Shown here: positions 1 through 8,547 of the stretch, piece after piece | Numbering within the stretch: position 1 is the first letter of the stretch | Layout of the letters: the number at the start of each line of letters is the position of its first letter | Assembly: GCA_021801645.1 (NCBI GenBank) | Contig: JAJYXT010000057.1 | Span: forward strand, 1-53,932 | Reading direction: 5' to 3' | Origin: a bacterium | GTDB taxonomy: Bacteria; Chloroflexota; Dormibacteria; Aeolococcales; Bog-877 | Length of the DNA: 53,932 nt | The notes under the pieces: model-generated | The model's input: only the letters and a program-made list of their open reading frames with translations | The model's database searches: none | Told to the model about the DNA's origin: nothing | Made by a program: the position numbers and the translations under genes

Positions 1-416
1 GACTTCCAGCTGCTCCTCATGCCCTCACTGAGGTCGCGCAGGCGTCGAGCGGCCGGTACCAGAACTGAGAGCACCTCCACGCCGTGATGCAGCGCACCCG
101 CTGGATGGCGCCCGCTGAGGCCCCAGATCCGTCTCTCCGACTCCACCGCATCGACCGCCACCTGGTAGAGCTGCTCCAATTCCTCCGCCCGATCCATTAG
201 ATCCCGGGCCACCTCCTGGCGATAGTCGATGTCCTCGACTGTCTTCATTCCTTCCAGGGTTACCCGTCGGACCACCTCCCAGATGAACCGGTCACCTCCA
301 CTCATGGCCCGCCAAATTGTCTCCAGGCCCAGGTCCTGGCTGAGATCGCCCGCGGAGTCTGGGAGCTCACCCTCACGGTTGAAGTCGCGATCCGCAAACA
401 GCAGGTGAGGCTTCAC
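1..416 (-). CDS. MutS-like protein, second of a pair (partial, cut by window edge)
   Basis: Only the first ~138 codons are in the window; the frame stays open to base 1. The start is a GTG that overlaps the stop of the preceding MutS-like gene in a GTGA junction, so the two are co-translated. The visible part has the same pattern as the N-terminus of its neighbour: a short helix, then a GGDRF/GRDSY-type turn, then a (D/R)YRQEVxRDL motif near residues 63-72. YRQEV-type motifs occur in the core (domain III) helices of MutS-family proteins, and the neighbour carries an ATPase domain after the same region. I infer that this is a diverged paralogue whose ATPase domain lies outside the window. Function is unknown; a role tied to the upstream Ehr complex is suggested only by operon position. 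Confidence 0.7.
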   Translation of the reverse strand, partial: MKPHLLFADRDFNREGELPDSAGDLSQDLGLETIWRAMSGGDRFIWEVVRRVTLEGMKTVEDIDYRQEVARDLMDRAEELEQLYQVAVDAVESERRIWGLSGRHPAGALHHGVEVLSVLVPAARRLRDLSEGMRSSWK

Positions 417-1996
417 CTGCCCAACCGCTCCCTGAGCTGATCGTGGGTCAGCCGGTACTTGCGGGCGATCGCCAGGGCATAGGCGAGGCCGTCGGGCGGC
501 CGCCGCTCCACCCTGAAGGTCCGTTCAGCCGGATCTTCGGGGTCGACCATACTCACCATGCTCACCATGGCCGGCCCCATGCTTGCGAGTTCATCGATGA
601 ACGTGACGTAGACGCCGCGGACCCCGATCGCCACCAGCCGTTCCAGAACCCTCCGCCCGAGAGATCGAGCGTCCTGCAAGCTGGCAGAGCCGAAAGTCTC
701 GTTCAAAATGACGACGCTCCGGTCGGTGGCCCTGGAGAGGATCTCCGCCAGGGCGGCGAGGTCGGCCTCCAACCGGCCCTGTCGCTCTCCCTGGTCCTCG
801 GTGCGGCCGAAGTGCGTCAGTACGGCGTCGCAGACCGAGATCCGCGCCCGGGAGCCCGCCACGGGAAGGCCTAGGGCCCCCAGGTGAAACACCTGACCCA
901 CCGTGATCGCGAACGTCGTCTTGCCACCCTGGTTCGGTCCGGACACGACCAGGATGCGCTCGGCGCCCGTGAGGCGGAAGTCGTTGACGACCACCCCCTG
1001 GCCCAGGGCGACCAGCTTGCGGGCCAGGACGAGTTCATATGTGGAGTCAGCTCCGACTGGCTCGCCCACCCCGACCACCTCGGGATAGCAGACAGGCAGG
1101 TCAGCTTCCCTGACGGGGGCAAGAAAGTCCAGGTAAGACAGGTAGAACTGCGCCTCCCGGTCCAGCTCCATGATGACTGGGTCGCGGAACTGATTGGCCC
1201 GGAGGCAGAACCGTTCGAGGCGGCTGAAGGGCTGGGGGAACAACTGGGCCACGCGATCCAGGATTCTCAGCTCCACCGGGTCCAGGAACTCGGGACGGAT
1301 GAAGTCGAACTCCCGTCCGGCCACGGCGACCTGCTGAAACCGCCGGAACGCGTCGGTAACCTCCTCGCCTAGGTCGGCCTCCCCCAGGAAGCGCCCCACA
1401 GCAACCCGATTACCCGTGACCTTGACGGAGTAGCGGAGAGCGCCCATTTCGGCCCTGACCTCACGCCCCTCCCGGGCCAGATCCGAGAATTCCGAGGATG
1501 CCTGGTAGGCTCGCAGGTAGTCCCCAGCGGCCGCCAACGCGGCGGACGAAAAGCCGGCAACTTCGAGCGCGGCAACAAGCTCCTCCACCGCTCGCACGTA
1601 CTCGACCACCGCCTCGAGGTGCCAGAGGCTCCGTTCCCACTTATGCCGCATCCTGTCGGCCCGGGCCAGGCAGGCACGCGTTTCAGCGAGATGGTGGCGG
1701 AAGGTGCGCCAAGCGTCCGCCACCTCCGGGAGTTCAAGGTCACGGCACACCTCCTGCCGATAGCGAACCTCTTCGGGCGTCCGGAGCCGCCTGCGGAACA
1801 GCTGCGCCAGGTGGTAGGAGTCCCGGCCGCTGGTGACCTGCGAGATCAGCTGATCGAGACGCAGATCTACCAGCCACTCGCCATCCAGGGTCCCGGGCTG
1901 CTCGGGGACCGGCCCCGGGAAAAGCAGGCTTGCGCCGGCGCGGCCCCCGGCTGAGTCACCGTTGGGCCGAGTCGGGCCGCCAGCACTTGGCATCAC
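413..1996 (-). CDS. MutS-like (domain V) ATPase in Ehr operon
   Basis: A 527-residue protein with an N-terminal helical region resembling the MutS core/clamp (YRQEV near residue 80) and a C-terminal MutS-type ABC ATPase. The Walker A is GPNQGGKT at about 353-360 (canonical MutS has GPNMGGKS). The loop after strand three reads FGRTEDQGERQGRLEADL, matching the MutS segment before Walker B. Walker B reads VVILNETFGS (about 428-437), so the usual DE is NE. The final switch motif THxHE has become TFIDE. There is no mismatch-binding domain I (Phe-x-Glu) and no Smr domain, so it is not MutS1 or canonical MutS2. The GTG start overlaps the HyfB-like stop (GTGA). Family knowledge says such proteins dimerise on DNA or other polymers; what this one acts on is not known. 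Confidence 0.85.
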   Translation of the reverse strand: MMPSAGGPTRPNGDSAGGRAGASLLFPGPVPEQPGTLDGEWLVDLRLDQLISQVTSGRDSYHLAQLFRRRLRTPEEVRYRQEVCRDLELPEVADAWRTFRHHLAETRACLARADRMRHKWERSLWHLEAVVEYVRAVEELVAALEVAGFSSAALAAAGDYLRAYQASSEFSDLAREGREVRAEMGALRYSVKVTGNRVAVGRFLGEADLGEEVTDAFRRFQQVAVAGREFDFIRPEFLDPVELRILDRVAQLFPQPFSRLERFCLRANQFRDPVIMELDREAQFYLSYLDFLAPVREADLPVCYPEVVGVGEPVGADSTYELVLARKLVALGQGVVVNDFRLTGAERILVVSGPNQGGKTTFAITVGQVFHLGALGLPVAGSRARISVCDAVLTHFGRTEDQGERQGRLEADLAALAEILSRATDRSVVILNETFGSASLQDARSLGRRVLERLVAIGVRGVYVTFIDELASMGPAMVSMVSMVDPEDPAERTFRVERRPPDGLAYALAIARKYRLTHDQLRERLGR

Positions 1997-4005
1997 AGTA
2001 GCGCCGCCCCATAGGCGATGAGGATGGCGACGAACACGTAGAGCAGATACGTGTTGACGTTCCCCGATTGCAGGCGGTTGGCGGCGGTCCCGATGCGGCT
2101 CAGGAGCCGGGCCGCCGGCTGGTACAGCCCCCGTTCGAAGACCGGGGTCACTCGGAAACCGTAGTGCACCGGGCCCGACTGGCCGGCGGGGTCATCCGAG
2201 GCCCGGGCGACCTCCACCGTGGGGCGATAGAGGCGATCGAAGGTGACGCGCACTGGGTTGGCGAATGTGGTGGCGGAGTACTGCATCCGCGCCCGAAAGC
2301 GGAGCATTCCCCCAGCCCAGACCGGGCCGACCCGGGCCGCCTCCCGGCCCCGTCCGACCCGGGAGATGGCGAGCGGCACGGCCAGCATCGCGACGAGGCA
2401 GACCGCCAGCCAGGTGGGTGCGAGCGAGCTGAAGGCAACGTGGGCGGGGATGATGGTCAGTCCGGGCACCAGCAACAAGCTGCCCAGGTGTTCTCCGGAG
2501 ATCTCCCCGGCCACGCGGCTCAGGCCGCCCAGCACCAGCGGGGCTCCCAGCGCCAGGAAGATGCAGGCCCCGGCTAGTAACGCGCCACCAAGCCACGGCT
2601 GCCTTTGCTCCGTGGCAGCCGCAGCACCTGCGCCCCTCGGCATTCCGAGCAGGGGTATCCCAAAGCTCCGCGCGAAGGCGCCCACCGCCAAACCCCCGGT
2701 TAGCGCCAGCACCGCGGCCGCCACCACCAGTAGAACGGCGGTCAGGTGGGAACCGATCCTGAAGCCCTGGAAGAGGCCCTGGAAGATGAGCCACTCTGAC
2801 ACGAAGCCGTTGAGGGGCGGAAGGGCGGCTATGCCAAGGGACCCCACCAGCATCAGGACCGTCGTCCTCGGAAGGCGCCGAGCCAACCCCCCTAAGCGGT
2901 CCATGTCCCGTGTTCCGGCGGCATGTTCCACCACCCCCACCGCGAGAAAGAGCAACGTCTTGTAGGCGGCGTGGTTGAGCACCTGGTACAGGCCGGCGAT
3001 GAGCAGCAGCGCCCCCAGAGCTTTCAGTCCCGACTCGAAGAAGGTCAGAGAGGCGCCCAGCGCGATGACCACGATCCCGATGTTCTCGATCGTGGAGAAT
3101 GCCAAGAACCTCTTCCAGTCGCGCTCCATGAGCGAGTAGAGGACCCCCAGCACTGCCGAGAGGCTTCCGAGGGCGAGTGCGAGCAGCCCCCACCAGACCG
3201 GCCCCCTCGGCAGCAACTCAAAGGCGACCAGCATGAAGCCGTAGACACCCAGTTTGGTGACCACCCCCGAGAGGAACCCCGAGCCGTCGGCGGGCGCGAC
3301 CGGATGGGCCTCCGGCAACCAGATGTGAAACGGGACGATGCCGGCTTTGAACCCGAACCCGGCAAGGGCGAGGACGAACACCAGGTCCTGATACCCCGCC
3401 GGCACCGAGTGGACGCGAACCGCAATCTCAGCGAAAGAGAGTGTCCCCGTAGAGGCGGCGAGCACGCCCAACGCTCCCAGCACCAACATGAAGCCAACCT
3501 CACCCAGGGCGAGGAAGAGGTACCCGCCCCGGACCGCCGCAGCCTGTCCTGGGTGGCGCAGGATCATCAGGTACCCGGCGATCGTCATGGTCTCCCAGGC
3601 GACTAGAAATGTGGTGACCGAGCCGGCGAGCAGCACTCCGAGGCTCGCGACCAAGGCGACGGTGTAGGCCGCTTGATAGGCCGAAGTTCCCGGACTGGGA
3701 AGGTGGTATCGCGGCGCATACATCCCGATGGCGACGGCCACCAGCCCAACGGCGACCATGAAGACCGCGGCCAAGGGCGTCGTCCGGAGCACAAGGCTGC
3801 CGGCCACTCCCCTTTCCAGGGTGAGCGTGCCCACCCGACCTGAGGCGATCACGGCCACGCCTGAGGCGGCCGCCAGCACCCCTCCCGCGGCGGACAGCCA
3901 GGAGCAGACGCGCAGCCCGATGGGCCATCTGCCGCCTGCCGCGGCGATCAGGGTTGCGGCCCAGGCGCCCGCCGCGGTCACCCCCAGCTCGAGTCCCAGA
4001 GTCAC
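1993..4005 (-). CDS. HyfB-like proton-translocating membrane subunit of Ehr complex
   Basis: A 670-residue polytopic protein of the NuoL/Mrp antiporter family, closest in style to HyfB/HycC. It should be a proton or sodium channel subunit in the cytoplasmic membrane. The charged residues of the channel are kept: Glu138 in AWETMTIAGYL, Lys220 in GFGFKAGIVPFH, Lys251 in VVTKLGVYG and Lys349 in NHAAYKTLLFL. The C-terminus carries the extra helices typical of HyfB. It starts at a GTG overlapping the small-subunit stop (GTGA), and its own stop overlaps the MutS-like gene. Being last of the seven complex genes is unusual, since hyfB normally leads the operon. The intact channel residues argue that ion pumping is retained although the hydrogenase site is lost. 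Confidence 0.9.
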   Translation of the reverse strand: MTLGLELGVTAAGAWAATLIAAAGGRWPIGLRVCSWLSAAGGVLAAASGVAVIASGRVGTLTLERGVAGSLVLRTTPLAAVFMVAVGLVAVAIGMYAPRYHLPSPGTSAYQAAYTVALVASLGVLLAGSVTTFLVAWETMTIAGYLMILRHPGQAAAVRGGYLFLALGEVGFMLVLGALGVLAASTGTLSFAEIAVRVHSVPAGYQDLVFVLALAGFGFKAGIVPFHIWLPEAHPVAPADGSGFLSGVVTKLGVYGFMLVAFELLPRGPVWWGLLALALGSLSAVLGVLYSLMERDWKRFLAFSTIENIGIVVIALGASLTFFESGLKALGALLLIAGLYQVLNHAAYKTLLFLAVGVVEHAAGTRDMDRLGGLARRLPRTTVLMLVGSLGIAALPPLNGFVSEWLIFQGLFQGFRIGSHLTAVLLVVAAAVLALTGGLAVGAFARSFGIPLLGMPRGAGAAAATEQRQPWLGGALLAGACIFLALGAPLVLGGLSRVAGEISGEHLGSLLLVPGLTIIPAHVAFSSLAPTWLAVCLVAMLAVPLAISRVGRGREAARVGPVWAGGMLRFRARMQYSATTFANPVRVTFDRLYRPTVEVARASDDPAGQSGPVHYGFRVTPVFERGLYQPAARLLSRIGTAANRLQSGNVNTYLLYVFVAILIAYGAALL

Positions 4006-4529
4006 TGCTCGCCTTCCTGCAGAGTGATTCGCTCCTCAATCCGGTCCAGGGCCAGAAGGAGGCCGTGGATAAGGGCGAGCGGACTTGGGGGGCACCCCGG
4101 CACGACGACGTCAACGGGAACGACGTCAGTGATCTCCCCTCGTGTGTAGCGGTCAGCGCCGAACACTCCACCCAGCGGACAGGCCCCCACCGCCACCACC
4201 ACCTTGGGGGCCGGCATGGCTTCGTAGGCACTGAGCAACGCATGATCCATCGCCCGACAGCCCGGGCCGGTCACCAGAAGGCAGTCGGCGTGACGCGGAG
4301 TGGGGGTGAAGAACAGGCCAAGGCGATGGAAGTCGTAGTAGGGGGAAGAGAGAAGCCGGATCTCCGACTCGCACGCTCCGCAGGACCCCGTGTCTACCGT
4401 GCGGATGTGCAGGCTGCGGCGCAAAACCGCCTGACTGCGCCGCTTCAGCCGGACCGCCGCTGCATCGATCTCCCCATGCGCCGCGCCGGCGAGCGGCAGG
4501 GCGCCCGGGTCTCGAGCTGTTGGGGTCAC
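4002..4529 (-). CDS. Small (NuoB/HycG-like) iron-sulfur subunit of Ehr complex
   Basis: A 175-residue member of the 20 kDa complex I / hydrogenase small-subunit family. All four ligands of the proximal (N2-type) [4Fe-4S] cluster are visible: Cys50 and Cys53 in SCGACESE (the CxxC arrangement of hydrogenases, not the CC of NuoB), Cys117 in VGACPLGG and Cys146 in VPGCPPSP. Two additional cysteines (83 and 91) lie between them. The protein is peripheral on the cytoplasmic side and would pass electrons between the large subunit and the ferredoxin-like subunit. The GTG start overlaps the ferredoxin-like gene (GTGA). The intact cluster next to a large subunit without Ni-Fe ligands is the signature of an Ehr complex. 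Confidence 0.9.
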   Translation of the reverse strand: MTPTARDPGALPLAGAAHGEIDAAAVRLKRRSQAVLRRSLHIRTVDTGSCGACESEIRLLSSPYYDFHRLGLFFTPTPRHADCLLVTGPGCRAMDHALLSAYEAMPAPKVVVAVGACPLGGVFGADRYTRGEITDVVPVDVVVPGCPPSPLALIHGLLLALDRIEERITLQEGEQ

Positions 4530-4861
4530 TTCACATCTCCCAGTCGGTAGCTGACCATCAGATTCCCCCGGCTTCGCGTCGCCAGAAGCGCCTCAGGACG
4601 GTTGCGCCCCAGGACCTGCGCCAGCTCCAGGCAGCGGCCACAGGCGGTGCAGCGGCCCAGATCCAGGACCAGCCGCGGGCCGACGACCTCCAGAGCGGAG
4701 CTGGGACACGCGGCGGACATCCGCAGCGCAAGATTGGGTCTAATCTCACCATCCCGGAAGCGAGGAGGAGCTGGCCAACCGGCCGCCTCTGGCTCCGGGC
4801 GCCTGGGGAATCGAGTCGTGACGATCCCCCGGCGAGCGCCGCGGAGGGCCCACAGTGCCAT
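4526..4861 (-). CDS. Reduced ferredoxin-like subunit (HyfH/NuoI position)
   Basis: A 111-residue protein occupying the place of the two-cluster ferredoxin subunit (HyfH/HycF). Only four cysteines are in cluster motifs: Cys52 in a CPSSAL context, normally the last ligand of motif one, and Cys71, Cys74 and Cys77 in RCTACGRC, normally the first three of motif two. In two-cluster ferredoxins exactly these four bind one shared [4Fe-4S] cluster, so one cluster appears kept and the other lost. The ATG overlaps the large-subunit stop by one base (TGATG). Family assignment rests on the motif and the operon position; overall sequence is diverged. Confidence 0.75.
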   Translation of the reverse strand: MALWALRGARRGIVTTRFPRRPEPEAAGWPAPPRFRDGEIRPNLALRMSAACPSSALEVVGPRLVLDLGRCTACGRCLELAQVLGRNRPEALLATRSRGNLMVSYRLGDVK

Positions 4862-6399
4862 CAGCGCGCGAAACCGGCCACGGTCAGCCAGAAGCTGGCT
4901 TCCACGATGGGCACGTCGGTGAAGACGTTGCGGGCCCGCAGGGCATCGTCAAAAGCCCGCCAGTTCCGCGTCGCCGCTGGCCGCAGACGAGCGAAGCTCA
5001 CCCGCCCCTCGGCCACCTCCAGGTGAACGAGTGCTTCACCGCGACAGGTCTCGGCCCATCCCAGTCCCTCAGCGGGCCCCCCAGCATGGTCTTGGCCGGG
5101 CGCCGGCGCGGCCCAGTCATCCTGAAGTGGCGTGCCGGACCGAACCCAGTGGCGCACCAGGCGCAGCGACTCCCTCACCTCCGCCGCTCCGACCAGCATC
5201 CGGGCAAGGGAGTCCCCGGCCTGCTCTCGGGCCGGCCGAAACCCGACGTACGAGGCGCTTGAGACCTGGTGCGTGCGGCGCAAGTCGGTTGCCACGCCGG
5301 CCGCTCGCGCCACCGGCCCGACTAGGCCCAGACGATGGGCGGCATCGGCAGTGATGGTGCCAGCCCCCTCGAGCCGATCCACGTAGGAGTTGGTGGCCAG
5401 AAGGTCCGCCACCAGGGACTCAAACCTGGCTTCGAGTCGATCCAGTCCTGAATCCAGAGCCGCGAGGTCCGCCCCTCGCCTGACCCCGCCGACTTCAAGG
5501 AGATTGAAGAGGTATCGGTGGCCGAACGCCCTGGCATTGAGTCGAAGACAGTCCTCCAGGAGGATCTCCGCTTCCGCCTGACCCACGCTCAGCCCGGTCG
5601 CAGCCCCGAGAGCCGCCAGGGACCCGACGTGGTGGTAGATGCGCTCCAACTCGAGCGCCAGACATCGGGTCACCTCCGCTGCCGGCTCGACCGCGATGCC
5701 CAGGGCCGCCTCCGCAGCCCGGGCCAGGGCGAGTGCGTTTCCCACGGAGCCAAGGCCCTCACAGCGCTCAGCCAGAAATAGGGCACGGGCCAGTGTCTGC
5801 CCGACCATCCGATGCTCCAGGCCGCGATGCTTGTGGAACATGGCGAGGTAAGCGTCCAGAAGCTCCTCTCCGGTGGTCACCAGCCCCAGGTACAAGGACT
5901 CCTGTCCCGCGCCGCGGATCGGCCCCCAGGGGAACTCGATCGCCTCGCCCTGGACGACGTGAGGAGCCCTGACTTCACTGGACAGCCGGTCCCCGCCGGG
6001 TAGTCGAAGCGGCTCAGCAGTCTCCGCGGATGGGGGCAGGATCACCCGGTTCACTGGCTTCCCGCCCCCGGGCTCGACGCCCCACAGCTCGTACAGTTCG
6101 CACTCCTCCTGGTACGCCGCCGGCAGCACCCGTGAGAGCGGAACCGGAAAGCTCTCGTCCAACGGACAGGTGAGGCGTAGGTAGCCGCCCGACTGGTCAT
6201 CGGTGAACACCAGCACCCGCTCCAGTCCGTGTTCCGCCGGCCGCACGAACATGTCGGCAAAGCGAGCGATCGGTGCGAGTTTGGCCACCAGGTCGCCTGC
6301 GGCGGCGGCCGACATGCGAAGGTTCGAGACCATCGGTTGGCTCGAGGTGCCATCCCGGGCCAGCTGCGTGAGCGTCAATCCACTCTCCCCCTCGTTCAT
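4861..6399 (-). CDS. Large (HycE/NuoCD-like) subunit of Ehr complex, lacking Ni-Fe cysteines
   Basis: A 512-residue fusion of a NuoC-like (30 kDa) domain (about 1-120; [16 protein letters not shown]) and a NuoD/hydrogenase-large domain (about 150-512; [25 protein letters not shown]). The start is the ATG overlapping the HyfF-like stop (ATGA); an open frame extends further upstream but only as a shadow of that gene. In group 4 hydrogenases the Ni-Fe site is held by two CxxC motifs, ERICGIC and DPCxxC. Here the first reads ERCEGLG, so the two ligands align with Glu214 and Gly217; the single Cys213 is one position off. The extreme C-terminus reads [14 protein letters not shown], placing Thr506 and Gly509 at the other two. 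It therefore cannot bind Ni-Fe and is not a hydrogenase. The electron donor or acceptor is unknown. Confidence 0.9.
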   Translation of the reverse strand: MNEGESGLTLTQLARDGTSSQPMVSNLRMSAAAAGDLVAKLAPIARFADMFVRPAEHGLERVLVFTDDQSGGYLRLTCPLDESFPVPLSRVLPAAYQEECELYELWGVEPGGGKPVNRVILPPSAETAEPLRLPGGDRLSSEVRAPHVVQGEAIEFPWGPIRGAGQESLYLGLVTTGEELLDAYLAMFHKHRGLEHRMVGQTLARALFLAERCEGLGSVGNALALARAAEAALGIAVEPAAEVTRCLALELERIYHHVGSLAALGAATGLSVGQAEAEILLEDCLRLNARAFGHRYLFNLLEVGGVRRGADLAALDSGLDRLEARFESLVADLLATNSYVDRLEGAGTITADAAHRLGLVGPVARAAGVATDLRRTHQVSSASYVGFRPAREQAGDSLARMLVGAAEVRESLRLVRHWVRSGTPLQDDWAAPAPGQDHAGGPAEGLGWAETCRGEALVHLEVAEGRVSFARLRPAATRNWRAFDDALRARNVFTDVPIVEASFWLTVAGFAR

Positions 6400-7874
6400 C
6401 GCACCAGGGCTACCGAATGGGCCAGCAGGGAGTTGAGCCAGGAGGGGATCCAGAGCCCGAGACCCAAGAGGGCGAGCAGCCCCACCACTGAGGGGGCAAC
6501 CGCCAAGAGGTGTTCCCGTGAGCCGCGGTACGGCTCCCGGTGGACACCTCGGGGGGCACCCAGCAGCATCCCGCCCACGGTCTTTATGAACGCCAGGAAC
6601 GCAACCGCCAGGAGGGCTAGGAGCAGGGCGACCAGCCATGGCTGGTCGCCCGCGAGTCCCGCCCGAACGATGGTGAACTCGCTGATGAACAGTCCGAAAG
6701 GCGGCGCGCCCAGGATGGCGAGGGCGGCGCCGAGCAGCAGCGCACCAGTCCACGGCATGGCACCAACCACGCCACCGAGTCGATCGATCCGCCGGGTGCC
6801 GTAGGCCAGAGCCACCGACCCTCCGCTAAGGAAGAGGATGGTCTTTCCCAGGCTATGGTTCAGGCTATGCAGAAGGGCGCCATAGATCCCCAGCACGCCG
6901 CCAAAGCCCAACCCCACCGCGATGATCCCCATGTGCTCAACGGAGGAGTAGGCGAAAAGTCGCTTGAAATCGCGCCGGCGGATCATGAACACAACACCCA
7001 CCAGCACCGACAGGAAGCCGAAGATCAACATCGTCCGCCCGCCGTACTGGGATCCCAACCCTCGGTTGGCGATCGCCAGGAGCCGGATGATGGCGTACAT
7101 TCCAACGTTCAGGAGCGCCCCCGAGAGCATCGCGCTCGCCGGCGCAGGGGCCTCGGCGTGGGCATCCGGCAGCCAGGTGTGCATCGGTGCCAGACCCACT
7201 TTCGTGCCGTAGCCGACGACTCCCAGAAGGAATCCCAGCCGCAGTGCCGTGGGAGCGAGCTGGTGCGCATGGGCGAGGAGGAACGGCCAGGCGAGGTGGG
7301 CTTCCGCGCTCCCCGGCAGCGCGCTGGCGGAGTAGAAGAGGAAGAGCGCCCCGACCAGTGCTACGGTGATCCCCAGGCTGCTGATGATCACGTAGCGCCA
7401 GCCGGCTTCCAGGCCTTCCGTGCGCCCCTCTATGGGGACCAGCACCACGCTCGCCAGGGTCGCTGCCTCCACCAAGATGAACAACAGCCCGAGATTGGCG
7501 GTTTCGACCGCGGCGAGCATCGCAGCGGCGAAGAGGCCGAACGCTCCGAAGTAGACCCTCACCCGCCGGACTGACAGATGCCCGGAGCGCTCCTCGACTG
7601 CCAGATAGGAAGCGGACCCCAGGCTGGCGAGAAGAACCACCGCCGCCACGGTGACCAGGAAAAACCCCCCCAACCCGTCCACGTAGACGAACGCTCCGGC
7701 GCTGGCCAGGGGCGCGCCGGTGATGGTGAGCGTGGCCACGACAACCGCCAGTAGCAGGCTTGCGGCGGAGCCGGCCACGGTGGCGACGGCTGCCCACCCC
7801 GTGCGGCCGCTGAGGGCCGCGAAGGCGCTGCCCACTAGAGGCAAGGCGGCGACCAGCACCGGGAGCCAGACCAT
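6396..7874 (-). CDS. HyfF-like proton-translocating membrane subunit of Ehr complex
   Basis: A 492-residue antiporter-like subunit of the NuoN/NuoM/HyfF family with about 14 hydrophobic segments. Channel residues: Glu136 in [12 protein letters not shown], Lys225 in [19 protein letters not shown] and Lys344 in [11 protein letters not shown]. The second lysine of NuoL/M-type subunits is Asn256 ([10 protein letters not shown]). A SEF motif near the C-terminal third ([11 protein letters not shown]) is also conserved. The ATG shares a base with the HyfE-like stop (TGATG), and its stop overlaps the large-subunit start. Together with the HyfB-like subunit it gives the complex two antiporter-type modules. 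Confidence 0.9.
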   Translation of the reverse strand: MVWLPVLVAALPLVGSAFAALSGRTGWAAVATVAGSAASLLLAVVVATLTITGAPLASAGAFVYVDGLGGFFLVTVAAVVLLASLGSASYLAVEERSGHLSVRRVRVYFGAFGLFAAAMLAAVETANLGLLFILVEAATLASVVLVPIEGRTEGLEAGWRYVIISSLGITVALVGALFLFYSASALPGSAEAHLAWPFLLAHAHQLAPTALRLGFLLGVVGYGTKVGLAPMHTWLPDAHAEAPAPASAMLSGALLNVGMYAIIRLLAIANRGLGSQYGGRTMLIFGFLSVLVGVVFMIRRRDFKRLFAYSSVEHMGIIAVGLGFGGVLGIYGALLHSLNHSLGKTILFLSGGSVALAYGTRRIDRLGGVVGAMPWTGALLLGAALAILGAPPFGLFISEFTIVRAGLAGDQPWLVALLLALLAVAFLAFIKTVGGMLLGAPRGVHREPYRGSREHLLAVAPSVVGLLALLGLGLWIPSWLNSLLAHSVALVR

Positions 7875-8545
7875 CAGGAGTCCCGCCCTGATCGGCCGAT
7901 GGACAAGGGGCTGATCCGCTCAGCCAGTCCCGTGGTCATCGCCAGCATGATCAAAAAGCCCGCCAGCAGATCGAAGAAGATCCCCACCTCGACGATCAAG
8001 GGGAAGCTGGCGGTGAGGGTGATGGCCCCCAGGAAGACCCCATTCTCCATGATCAGCCAGCCGATCAACTGGGCGACCATGTGCCGTCGCACGACCATCG
8101 CCAGCGCCCCCAGGAGCACCACGGCGGTGGAGATGGGAACCACCGACGCTGCGAGTAGGCCGTGGGCCAAGCGTTCGGGCGACACCGCAAGATAGGCGAA
8201 GGCACAGAGGGCGGTCCCCAGCACCAGAGTCAGGGAGAGGCCGGTAGTGATCCCGCTGTCGCGCTTCAAGTCAAGGCGTTGGACCAGCCAATGACGGGCC
8301 GCCGTGGGAATCGCCCATCCCTTAAGGACCAGAGTCAGGCCGGCCAGCACCCAGAGGGCGGGGTCCCCTTCCAGGTAGGCGGCGGTGGCGGCTGCCACCG
8401 CCAGCAGCACCGACTGCAGCGCGTAGTAGCTGAGGTAACGATCGAAGAGCTTGGAGCCCAAACAGGCCAGTGCTGACAGCAGAATCAGGACGGCGTCCAG
8501 ACTGAGGACGGCGCCACCGGGCGGGGCCAGCGTCAACTCCTGCAT
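7874..8545 (-). CDS. HyfE-like membrane subunit of Ehr complex
   Basis: A 223-residue integral membrane protein at the position of HyfE in Hyf-type operons. It has about six to seven hydrophobic helices and a short KxWxIP stretch (LVLKGWAIPTAARH) typical of the family, which corresponds roughly to a NuoK-like element. The ATG lies two bases after the HyfC-like stop; an open frame extends upstream but only as a shadow. HyfE-family subunits help connect the antiporter modules to the rest of the complex. Assignment rests on hydrophobicity, length, the IP motif and gene order. Confidence 0.8.
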   Translation of the reverse strand: MQELTLAPPGGAVLSLDAVLILLSALACLGSKLFDRYLSYYALQSVLLAVAAATAAYLEGDPALWVLAGLTLVLKGWAIPTAARHWLVQRLDLKRDSGITTGLSLTLVLGTALCAFAYLAVSPERLAHGLLAASVVPISTAVVLLGALAMVVRRHMVAQLIGWLIMENGVFLGAITLTASFPLIVEVGIFFDLLAGFLIMLAMTTGLAERISPLSIGRSGRDS

Positions 8546-8547
8546 CG

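Noticed and set aside
4861-6753. A longer form of the Ehr large subunit starting at 6753
   Set aside because: The extra ~118 residues are Arg/Pro/Gly-rich shadow of the HyfF-like gene; the ATGA junction at 6399 gives the family start.
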